Origin: an uncultured Oscillospiraceae bacterium
Lineage (GTDB): Bacteria > Bacillota > Clostridia > UBA1212 > SIG427
Direction of reading: 5' to 3'
Length of the DNA stretch: 5,078 nucleotides
Assembly: GCA_902465325.1 (NCBI GenBank)
Contig: CABQMV010000125.1
Location: forward strand, 1 to 5,078
Shown: one piece after another, positions 1-5,030 of the stretch
Layout of the letters: each line of letters starts with the position of its first letter
Numbering within the stretch: position 1 is the stretch's first letter
Translations under genes and position numbers: made by a program
Notes under the pieces: model-generated
The model's input: only the letters and a program-made list of their open reading frames with translations
Told to the model about the DNA's origin: nothing
The model's database searches: none

Positions 1-1
1 G

Positions 2-1000
2 TTTACCCTGTTTTCACAGGGGTACGGAAAAACTGCTATCGCCCGTATGCTCAATGACAGGGGCATACCAAATCCAACTGAATATAAACGTCTGCATGGC
101 TTGCGCTATCAGCAGCCGAAAATGAAAAACAGCACTCTTTGGAAATATTTTGCTATTTCTGATATGCTGGTAAATGAAATCTATATCGGTAACATGGTGC
201 AAGGCAAATATGGGAGCGTGTCTTATAAGACAAAGCAGAATAAACCACGTCCCAAAGAAGAATGGTATCGCGTTGAGGGTACACACGAGCCGATTATTGA
301 TCGGGAGTTATGGGATAGAGTACAGGCATTAGTCGCACAGAGGGCAAAACCCTTTGACGTTGGAACAATCGGTTTATTCGCAAGAAAAGCCCGTTGCGCA
401 AATTGCGGCTATGTTATGCGTTCTTCTAAATCATCGCCCCAGCGTGGAGGCAAACACTTTTTACAGTGTTCCAACCGCCATGTAGCAAAGGACGCTTGTA
501 TCGGCTCTTTTATTTCGGTTGACAAATTGGAACGTCTTGTCATTGACGAGTTAAACCGATTATCGGCTGAATACCTTGACAAGGACGAATTAGAGCAGAA
601 CATAGAGTTTTGCGGGAACTTGCAGGGGCAAAAAGACCGTTTGAGTGCCGACCTTGCTACATACCGAAAAAAGGTTGAAGAATATTCCAAAGGTATTCGG
701 GACTTATACATAGACAAGGTAAAAGGGTTGATTTCTGAAAACGACTTTGCTGATATGTCAAAGGGGTTTTCTGCCGAGCGCGACCGTTTGGAGCGTGTAA
801 TAGCAGACGGTGAAAAGCAGTTAGCCGAACTCGATGAAAAACAAGCGGCAGGCGACAACCGCCGCGAATTGATTGAGAAATACACCAACTTGGAACATCT
901 GACCCGTGAAATTGTGGAAACGCTGATTGATTATATATCCGTTGGCAGCCGTATTCCGGGAACAAGGAATGTTCCCATTGAAATCCATTGGAATTTTTAA
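2..1000 (+). CDS. Large serine recombinase (site-specific integrase), C-terminal part, 5' end outside window
   Basis: This is the C-terminal 332 residues of a large serine recombinase, the enzyme class that integrates and excises phages and conjugative or mobilizable elements. The frame is open from base 2, so ATG 47 is internal and not the start. The first visible residues, with GYGKTAIARMLNDRGIPNP, are typical of the 'recombinase' DNA-binding domain. A zinc ribbon follows, with CANC at about residues 132-135 and later cysteines in LQCSNRH and DACIGSF. Next come a coiled-coil-rich stretch (about residues 180-300) and a closing block, TREIVETLIDYISVG...IEIHWNF, like the usual end of this family. 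The 3' end therefore appears natural. The resolvase-type catalytic domain with its serine nucleophile lies beyond the left edge, so activity cannot be judged. The gene reads outward to the junction with the cotJC remnant, a position common for integrases at element ends. Confidence 0.93.
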   Translation, partial: FTLFSQGYGKTAIARMLNDRGIPNPTEYKRLHGLRYQQPKMKNSTLWKYFAISDMLVNEIYIGNMVQGKYGSVSYKTKQNKPRPKEEWYRVEGTHEPIIDRELWDRVQALVAQRAKPFDVGTIGLFARKARCANCGYVMRSSKSSPQRGGKHFLQCSNRHVAKDACIGSFISVDKLERLVIDELNRLSAEYLDKDELEQNIEFCGNLQGQKDRLSADLATYRKKVEEYSKGIRDLYIDKVKGLISENDFADMSKGFSAERDRLERVIADGEKQLAELDEKQAAGDNRRELIEKYTNLEHLTREIVETLIDYISVGSRIPGTRNVPIEIHWNF

Positions 1001-1024
1001 TGTTTAGTTGTTCTTATATGATTG
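998..1024. other. Inferred end of integrated element / att junction in cotJC
   Basis: Recombinase coding ends with TAA at 998-1000 and CotJC-like coding begins by about 1021 in a different frame. The element boundary must therefore lie in these roughly 25 bases. The exact core cannot be fixed from one end: it would be the short sequence shared with the other junction, which lies outside the window. The placement rests on where protein similarity starts. Confidence 0.55.
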
Positions 1025-1197
1025 CAGCAGAACAGAAGGCCCGGCAAACCTATGAATATCTTATTGATATGACAGATGACCCTGACGTTTTGGACCCGCT
1101 GCGCTTCCTGCGCGAACGGGAAATCGTGCATTTCCAGAGGTTCGGCGAAGCCCTCAGACAGGTACAGGAAATCCAAGATTCCAAAAAATTCTATTGA
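1018..1197 (+). pseudogene. cotJC: 3' remnant of cotJC (manganese-catalase-type spore coat protein)
   Basis: The frame ends in about 58 residues that I recognise as the C-terminus of CotJC / manganese catalase: IAAEQKARQTYEYL, TDDPDVLDPLRFLRERE, IVHFQRFGEALR and a final SKKFY. Full-length family members have roughly 190 or more residues, so about the first two thirds are missing. By analogy with dimanganese catalases, the remnant keeps the Glu of the AAEQ motif and the Glu/His of REREIVH as metal ligands. It lacks the N-terminal Glu and the ExxH pair, so it cannot form the metal site alone. Similarity to the family begins at about 1018-1024, right after the recombinase gene ends, which points to disruption by element insertion. 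The same frame is open from ATG 988 and ATG 1000. The latter overlaps the recombinase stop (TAATG), but no good ribosome binding site precedes any of these starts. It may be a dead remnant or the separated 3' half of a gene that excision could restore. Confidence 0.85.
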
Positions 1198-1202
1198 TTT
1201 TT

Positions 1203-1253
1203 CCTGTCACGTTTCCGGGCACAAGGACACATCTGCTGTGTCCCGGGAACAGG
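1203..1253 (+). other. Stem-loop region between cotJC remnant and amidase gene
   Basis: A perfect 7-bp stem (GGACACA 1225-1231 with TGTGTCC 1237-1243, 5-nt loop) sits inside a second pairing, 1211-1217 with 1244-1250 including one G-U. CCT 1203-1205 can also pair with AGG 1251-1253. It lies 6 bases after the cotJC stop and 34 bases before the amidase start. It may be the terminator of the original cotJ operon, but the T-rich tract (CTTTTGTT, 1264-1271) is about 10 bases past the stem, so termination is uncertain. It could instead be a structured leader for the amidase gene. No convincing promoter for the amidase gene was seen in this gap. Confidence 0.4.
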
Positions 1254-1287
1254 GCATAAACCGCTTTTGTTAAAAGGAGTTGTAAAA

Positions 1288-1770
1288 ATGAGCAAATATA
1301 ACCGGACAGCCGCCGCCGCTTATGCGGAAAAGTGGGCCCTTTCCCGAAACCCCGCCTATATGGATTTTGATAAACTGGGAGGAGACTGCACCAGCTTTGC
1401 CTCTCAGTGTCTCAGAGCCGGCGGCTGTCCAATGAATTATGCAAAAGACGTAGGCTGGTACTATCATTCCTCCTCAGACCGCGCCGCAGCCTGGACAGGA
1501 GCAGCCTACCTGCACAGATTCCTAATCCAAAATAAGGGCCAGGGACCCACAGCAGTACCGGTCAGCCTTTCCCGCCTGGAACCGGGAGACTTGATTCAAC
1601 TCCATAACGGAAAAGCCTACTACCACACACTGGTGGTAGTAGGCTTTCATAACGAAATCCCCCTTGTCTGCGCCCACACAGACGATGCCCTTAGACGTCT
1701 TCTCTCTACCTACTTTTATCACTCCGCCCAGGGACTCCACATCCTGCCCACTTTCAATCCCTCTATTTAA
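1288..1770 (+). CDS. Amidase-domain (Amidase_6-like) cysteine hydrolase, 160 aa
   Basis: This small protein resembles the 'putative amidase domain' family of Bacillota, which is related to the papain-like NlpC/P60 and CHAP hydrolases. N-terminal YNRTAAAAYAEKWAL and NPAYMDFDKLGGDCTSFASQCLRAGG are characteristic; the cysteine in GGDCTSFASQ (about residue 33) is the likely nucleophile. The histidine in KAYYHTLVVVGF (about residues 109-120) is the likely partner, and the aspartates of HTDDA may contribute. Substrates in the family are presumed to be amide bonds, perhaps in peptidoglycan, but this is not established. No signal peptide or membrane segment is visible, so the protein is probably cytoplasmic or mother-cell/spore-associated. 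The start is ATG 1288 because AAAGGAG (1273-1279) lies 8 bases upstream; the in-frame TTG at 1267 would lie upstream of that site. Its 3' end overlaps the convergent ATPase gene by 8 bp. Confidence 0.82.
   Translation: MSKYNRTAAAAYAEKWALSRNPAYMDFDKLGGDCTSFASQCLRAGGCPMNYAKDVGWYYHSSSDRAAAWTGAAYLHRFLIQNKGQGPTAVPVSLSRLEPGDLIQLHNGKAYYHTLVVVGFHNEIPLVCAHTDDALRRLLSTYFYHSAQGLHILPTFNPSI
1612..1647. repeat. Perfect 15-bp inverted repeat inside the amidase gene
   Basis: AAAGCCTACTACCAC (1612-1626) and its exact reverse complement (1633-1647) flank a 6-base spacer. Within the amidase reading frame the arms mirror codon by codon (AAA/TTT, GCC/GGC, TAC/GTA, TAC/GTA, CAC/GTG) and encode KAYYH and VVVGF. Read on the minus strand, the stem ends in a short run of four Ts. 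It lies about 115 bases past the stop of the last ABC-operon gene and could therefore work as that operon's terminator. Confidence 0.9.
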
Positions 1771-2350
1771 CATTTTGAAACATATCTACTTTTACAATCC
1801 TGCCTTCTGTCAGCCTGGCCTCCTCTGAATTATGGGTAACCAATATCACAGGAAAGAGCTCGCCATATTTTTTGATTCGCCCTGCGATTTCACGAATCAG
1901 GGTCTCATCCAGGCCATTAAAAGGTTCATCCAGCAACAGAGCCCCCCCATAGGCAAAGGCCCTGGCCAATGCAACACGTCGCTGCATTCCGCCTGACAGC
2001 TCAGAAGGATACAGCGAAAAAGCCTCTTCCATATGAAATTCTCTCAGCAGGGACTCAGCCGTCCTTCTGTCTGCCCCTGTCGGTACAGTAATATTCTCTA
2101 TGGTCGTCAGCCAGGGAAACAGTCTCGGCTCCTGAAAAACCACCGCAATTTTGTTCCCGGGAAAATCTAAAATCACACGGCCCTTGTCAGGCTTTTCCAG
2201 CCCCGCAATAATCCGCAGCAACGTAGTCTTGCCGGCACCAGAGGGCGCCATCAGGACCGTAATGCCCCCATCGGCAAAATCCATACTAAAATGCGAAATT
2301 ACCGGTCTGCCTTGGAAGCTCTTAGAAATATCCTCCAGTCGGATTCCCAT
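1763..2350 (-). CDS. ABC transporter ATP-binding protein, NitT/TauT (SsuB/TauB-like) type, 195 aa
   Basis: This is the cytoplasmic ATPase that would power the importer encoded upstream. All nucleotide-binding motifs are present: Walker A APSGAGKT (residues 35-42), Q-loop Gln73 in VFQEPRLFPW, signature LSGGM (118-122), Walker B ALLLDE (137-142) and H-loop His173 in VTHNSEEA. The first Walker A glycine of the usual GxxGxGKT is alanine, a mild change. At 195 residues it is shorter than the roughly 250 of TauB/SsuB and ends about 20 residues after the H-loop, so it is essentially a bare nucleotide-binding domain. ATG 2350 is chosen over the upstream in-frame ATG 2395 because AAAGGCGG lies 9 bases before it and family similarity starts there (MGIRLEDISKSF). 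Its start overlaps the permease gene by 29 bp, suggesting coupled translation. Its stop overlaps the convergent amidase gene. Confidence 0.92.
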   Translation of the reverse strand: MGIRLEDISKSFQGRPVISHFSMDFADGGITVLMAPSGAGKTTLLRIIAGLEKPDKGRVILDFPGNKIAVVFQEPRLFPWLTTIENITVPTGADRRTAESLLREFHMEEAFSLYPSELSGGMQRRVALARAFAYGGALLLDEPFNGLDETLIREIAGRIKKYGELFPVILVTHNSEEARLTEGRIVKVDMFQNVK

Positions 2351-3101
2351 TTCCCGACACCGCCTTTCTAATAAAATAAACCAGCAGCCGCTCAATAAAA
2401 AAGCTCAGCAAAATAACCACCAGCGTCCAGGCAAATACATCAGCCGTCTCTAAATATACCTTGGCGCTATACAGCTCTTTTCCTATAGAAGGCTTTGGCG
2501 TACACAGAACCTCCGCGGCAATCCCGGCCTTCCATCCCAGACCCAGACCAGTGGTGCAGCCTGCAGAGAAAAAAGGCAGCACAGAGGGAATATACAGCTT
2601 CGTTAGACATTTTATACCGGACATCCTATAGACCTTTGCCACCTCTTTAAGGTCAGAATCGACCTGGCAAATTCCCTGATGTACATTGCCCCAGATCACA
2701 GGAAACACCATAAGAAAGGATGTAAACGTAGGAATATTCCCCGTCTCAATCCATACCAAAGCCAAAATAATAAAAGAGGCTACCGGAGTCGCCTTAATCA
2801 CTGCCATCAGCGGCGCAAAAAGAGCATGGACCGGTCCAAACCTGGAGGTCAGCCAAGCGGCCAGACAGCCTAAAAATACAGCCAGCAGAAACCCAAGCAA
2901 AATTCGAAATACCGAAGCTCCTGCCGAAATCCAAAAATCCCCAGTCTGTCCCAGAACCCAAAGCCGCTTGAACACAGTCAAAGGCGACGCCACCAAAACC
3001 TCTTTATGAACAGCAAGGGCTGCCGCCTCCCACACAGCAACCCAAAAAAACGCCGCGAATAAATTTTTTATAACATTACCCTTTATAGTAGAAATTTTCA
3101 T
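2322..3101 (-). CDS. ABC transporter permease, NitT/TauT (SsuC/TauC-like) type, 259 aa
   Basis: This is the membrane subunit of the importer. It shows about six hydrophobic segments: roughly residues 11-31, 58-84, 91-117, 124-140, 173-199 and 222-244. The EAA loop that contacts the ATPase is visible at about 153-176 (EVAKVYRMSGIKCLTKLYIP), with the conserved glycine at 162. Length and layout fit the binding-protein-dependent transport inner-membrane family, SsuC/TauC branch; it presumably works as a homodimer, since only one permease gene is present. ATG 3101 is chosen because GGAG (3111-3114) lies 9 bases upstream and MKISTIKGN begins a normal N-terminus. The longer in-frame start at 3140 would add 13 residues deep inside the preceding gene. 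The start overlaps the substrate-binding protein gene by 26 bp. The substrate cannot be inferred from the permease. Confidence 0.93.
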   Translation of the reverse strand: MKISTIKGNVIKNLFAAFFWVAVWEAAALAVHKEVLVASPLTVFKRLWVLGQTGDFWISAGASVFRILLGFLLAVFLGCLAAWLTSRFGPVHALFAPLMAVIKATPVASFIILALVWIETGNIPTFTSFLMVFPVIWGNVHQGICQVDSDLKEVAKVYRMSGIKCLTKLYIPSVLPFFSAGCTTGLGLGWKAGIAAEVLCTPKPSIGKELYSAKVYLETADVFAWTLVVILLSFFIERLLVYFIRKAVSGNGNPTGGYF

Positions 3102-4086
3102 CAGGAAGCACTCCGCCCACAGAAGTCGGATTTGCGTCAAACAGGACCTTCAGGAATCCGCCTGCTGCTGTCTGCATCTCCTCTCCTGCAATAAAAGTAA
3201 TATTACACTTTGGGATCGCAGATTTAGCCACAGCCGCCGATGGAACAATCTCATATTTCGCAATCAGCTCCGCTGCTGCATCCACATTTTGATTTACATA
3301 CTGCACCGAGGCCTGATATTGAGACAAAAACAAATCCAGCTCTGCCTTATGCTCCTGGGCAAACTTTTTGCTGACAACAATACAGCCCATCGTCAGCTTG
3401 CTCTCGCCGTCTGCTGCTTTATCCCATTCCGCAGATAAATCAATTGCTGCCCGTACATTCTCATTGCCCTTCAGCACTGCAGTCACATTCGGCTCTGGCA
3501 GCAATCCTAATTTTACATCCCCGGATACCATTTTAGCAGCCAGCTCCGCATGCTCAGACAAAAATTCAATGGTTACATCCTTATCGGGATCAATTCCATT
3601 TTGGGTCAAAACATAGCGAAGAGCACACTCCGGTGTAGAACCCTGTCCGGTGGCATATATGGTCTTTCCCTTTAAATCCGATAGGGAATTCACGGTATTT
3701 CCATTCTCTAAAAGGTGAAGCACGCCCAGTGTGTTCACAGCGGCAAGCTGTACCTCTCCTCCTGTTTTTTTGTACAAAATTGAGGCTAAATTAACCGGAA
3801 CCGCTGCAATATCCACAGAGCCCTTAATAATTTCAGCAGTGACATCATCAGGCGCAGAGGCCAGTGTTATCTGATATCCGTCCTCCATCAGCTTTGCCAT
3901 CCCCATACCGGTAGGTCCCTTCAGGGCTGATATCCTGGCTGAAATCGGCACAGTGGAAAGCTCTGTAGGCGCCGGGGCAATGGCAGTAGCAGTAGGCGCA
4001 GCTTCTTCTCCCGTCTTGCAGGCTGCAAAGCTGCACATCAATAAGGCAGCAAATAAAATTACAAATACAGCTTTTATTTTTTTCAT
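3076..4086 (-). CDS. ABC transporter substrate-binding lipoprotein, NMT1/TauA-like, 336 aa
   Basis: This is the extracytoplasmic solute receptor of the importer. It has a lipoprotein signal peptide: positive MKKIK, a hydrophobic stretch to about residue 20, and the lipobox FAAC with Cys23 as the lipid-anchored first mature residue. A low-complexity Ala/Pro/Thr linker follows (about 28-45). The body is that of a NitT/TauT-type periplasmic-binding protein: GPTGMGMAKLM (57-67), a VDIAAVPVNLA block (91-101), DLKGKTIYATGQGSTPE (about 137-153), a SEHAELAAKMVSGDVKLGLLPEPN block (177-200) and CIVVSKKF (235-242). Such proteins bind small organic molecules such as sulfonates or pyrimidine precursors, but clostridial members of this branch are often uncharacterised and I assign no ligand. 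AAAGGAG (4098-4104) lies 11 bases before ATG 4086. The gene follows the regulator after a 16-base gap and overlaps the permease start. Confidence 0.93.
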   Translation of the reverse strand: MKKIKAVFVILFAALLMCSFAACKTGEEAAPTATAIAPAPTELSTVPISARISALKGPTGMGMAKLMEDGYQITLASAPDDVTAEIIKGSVDIAAVPVNLASILYKKTGGEVQLAAVNTLGVLHLLENGNTVNSLSDLKGKTIYATGQGSTPECALRYVLTQNGIDPDKDVTIEFLSEHAELAAKMVSGDVKLGLLPEPNVTAVLKGNENVRAAIDLSAEWDKAADGESKLTMGCIVVSKKFAQEHKAELDLFLSQYQASVQYVNQNVDAAAELIAKYEIVPSAAVAKSAIPKCNITFIAGEEMQTAAGGFLKVLFDANPTSVGGVLPDENFYYKG

Positions 4087-4102
4087 TCTACTTTCGACTC
4101 CT

Positions 4103-4768
4103 TTACATTGTTGTATATATTGTAACAGTCTTTCCCGTTTTCCGGATCAGACCGTCGCTTTCCAATTGTTCAAAAGCCCTGTACAAAGAGGCTCTTCCTA
4201 TATTTAAGGATTCCGCCAGCTTCTGACAGCTCACAGGAAGCGTTATCGTCCCCTCCGTACACGCCTGCTGGCCTGCCTGGGAAATCAGATACTGGAGCAG
4301 CCGGCTCTTAGCGCTGTCTGCAGTAAAAGTAGCAATTTTTCTATTCAGAAATCGAATTCTGTCTGAGAGAAAGCTCACGTAGTTCACTGCAATCTGACCG
4401 TTATCCATAACCAGCCGGCGAATCAGGGCCTCACTGAAAAATAATATTTTACAGTCGCTTGCTGCCAGAATCCGGCTGCTGTAGCCGGCATACTGCCCAA
4501 AAAGAGCAGCCGCGCCGAAAACACCTCCCTGGCCAATAATATTGAGCAGAACCTGTCCCCCGTAAACCCTTATGCTGCCCTGCGCAATCCATCCCAGCTT
4601 TCGCTGAAAATCCTCCGGCTCAAATATAATCTCCCCCTTTTGATAGAAAAAAGCCTGACAGCCCTCTGCCGTAATAGCCTCCTGAATCTGCTGCTTATGG
4701 AGCCCGTCAAAAAGAAACAGTCCTCCTGCCAAATCCATTAAATTTTCTTTTAAAATAGGAAATGCCAT
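4103..4768 (-). CDS. Crp/Fnr-family transcriptional regulator, 221 aa
   Basis: This is a one-component regulator of the Crp/Fnr family. Residues about 18-120 form the cyclic-nucleotide-binding-like beta-roll (FYQKGEIIFEPEDFQRKLGWIAQGSIRVY, then GQGGVFGAAALFG). The cAMP-pocket signature with its Arg-Ser/Thr pair is not recognisable, so the ligand is unlikely to be cAMP. Residues about 125-150 resemble the dimerisation helix. Residues about 153-215 form the winged helix-turn-helix (LPVSCQKLAESLNIGRASLYRAFEQLESDGLIRKTGKTVTIY), with the recognition helix at about 191-202. There is no Fnr-type N-terminal cysteine cluster; the four cysteines (37, 106, 170, 181) are scattered. The start ATG 4768 has GGAGAGG (4777-4783) 8 bases upstream. 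As first gene of the operon, with a palindrome in its leader, it probably controls its own transporter. The stop overlaps the next gene's ribosome binding site. Confidence 0.92.
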   Translation of the reverse strand: MAFPILKENLMDLAGGLFLFDGLHKQQIQEAITAEGCQAFFYQKGEIIFEPEDFQRKLGWIAQGSIRVYGGQVLLNIIGQGGVFGAAALFGQYAGYSSRILAASDCKILFFSEALIRRLVMDNGQIAVNYVSFLSDRIRFLNRKIATFTADSAKSRLLQYLISQAGQQACTEGTITLPVSCQKLAESLNIGRASLYRAFEQLESDGLIRKTGKTVTIYTTM

Positions 4769-4783
4769 CTAAGCGTCCTCTCC

Positions 4784-4797
4784 GTCTCATATGAGAC
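4784..4797. promoter_or_regulatory. Perfect 14-bp palindrome, probable operator (GTCTCATATGAGAC)
   Basis: GTCTCAT and ATGAGAC form an uninterrupted two-fold symmetric site. It begins about at the predicted transcription start, 7 bases past the -10 box, and abuts the ribosome binding site of the regulator gene. Its size and symmetry suit a dimeric Crp/Fnr-type protein, and the TGTCTC half resembles such half-sites in form. A downstream position like this normally means repression, so autorepression by the adjacent regulator is the likely role. Binding is inferred. Confidence 0.6.
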
Positions 4798-4804
4798 AGT
4801 TTTT

Positions 4805-4833
4805 ATTGTATAACAAATCAGAAAAAAATGCAA
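4805..4833 (-). promoter_or_regulatory. Predicted housekeeping-sigma promoter of the Crp-ABC operon
   Basis: On the minus strand, TTGCAT (4828-4833) and TACAAT (4805-4810) are separated by exactly 17 bases. This is close to the TTGACA/TATAAT consensus. The predicted start is near 4798, giving a leader of about 30 bases before ATG 4768. All four downstream genes are on the same strand with no gap large enough for another obvious promoter, so it probably drives the whole operon. Confidence 0.65.
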
Positions 4834-4862
4834 GAGGCTTCCTATTTTTATAATTTAGCCTT

Positions 4863-4880
4863 ATATTTACAGCTAAATAT
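4863..4880. promoter_or_regulatory. AT-rich palindrome upstream of the Crp-operon promoter
   Basis: ATATTTA and TAAATAT (7-bp arms) flank the spacer CAGC. It lies about 30 bases upstream of the -35 box of the minus-strand promoter, a position where activators bind. In such AT-rich DNA (4799-4980) chance symmetry is quite possible, and no known regulator box is matched. Confidence 0.25.
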
Positions 4881-4922
4881 CAATAGATAAAGTAAATTAT
4901 AAAACAAGGTAAAAACCTCGTA

Positions 4923-4951
4923 TTGAAATGAAATCGCTATTGTTATATAAT
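4923..4951 (+). promoter_or_regulatory. Consensus-like promoter on the plus strand, target unknown
   Basis: TTGAAA (4923-4928) and TATAAT (4946-4951) are 17 bases apart, a near-perfect housekeeping match pointing right. No plus-strand coding region follows within the window, and transcription would run against the apparent minus-strand gene at the edge. A small palindrome, AGGT-AAAA-ACCT (4907-4918), lies just upstream. The match could be chance in AT-rich DNA. Confidence 0.4.
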
Positions 4952-4980
4952 ATTTGTCACTTAACAACTCTGATTATCTC

Positions 4981-5002
4981 AAAAAAGCCCGGAAATACGG
5001 GC
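4981..5002 (-). terminator. Rho-independent terminator of a gene entering from the right
   Basis: On the minus strand GCCCG (5002-4998), a 6-base loop and CGGGC (4991-4987) form a GC-only stem followed directly by six Ts (4986-4981). On the plus strand no T-run follows, so the terminator is directional. It lies 28 bases after the TAG TAA stop pair of the partial frame at the right edge and separates that gene from the Crp operon. Confidence 0.8.
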
Positions 5003-5030
5003 AAATCACGGGATAGGGACACCGAATTTA

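Noticed and set aside
14..286. Minus-strand 90-residue hydrophobic frame at the left edge
   Set aside because: It is antisense to the recombinase, and its hydrophobicity can arise simply as the complement of Lys/Asn/Tyr-rich coding sequence.
409..965. Long minus-strand open frames opposite the recombinase gene
   Set aside because: They lie fully antisense to a recognisable recombinase, have serine- and arginine-rich composition typical of shadow frames, and show no family motif.
1076..1273. Plus-strand 65-residue frame overlapping the cotJC remnant
   Set aside because: It is out of frame with the clear CotJC-like sequence and continues through the hairpin region without motif or ribosome binding site.
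1267..1287. TTG start adding 7 residues to the amidase protein
   Set aside because: The AAAGGAG ribosome binding site lies inside this extension and is ideally placed for ATG 1288.
1522..1773. Minus-strand frame containing KAYYHQCVVVGF, resembling the amidase motif
   Set aside because: The resemblance follows directly from the perfect palindrome at 1612-1647; the rest of the frame has no amidase similarity.
2351..2395. Longer N-terminus for the ATPase starting at ATG 2395
   Set aside because: The extra 15 residues have no family similarity and the ribosome binding site AAAGGCGG serves ATG 2350.
2151..3009. Plus-strand open frames opposite the ATPase and permease genes
   Set aside because: They are antisense to well-supported ABC transporter genes and encode low-complexity Lys/Pro/Arg-rich sequence without motifs.
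4799..4980. Possible small gene or structured RNA in the AT-rich intergenic region
   Set aside because: No frame with a ribosome binding site and no strong extended hairpin or recognisable riboswitch; only promoter-like and palindromic elements were supportable.
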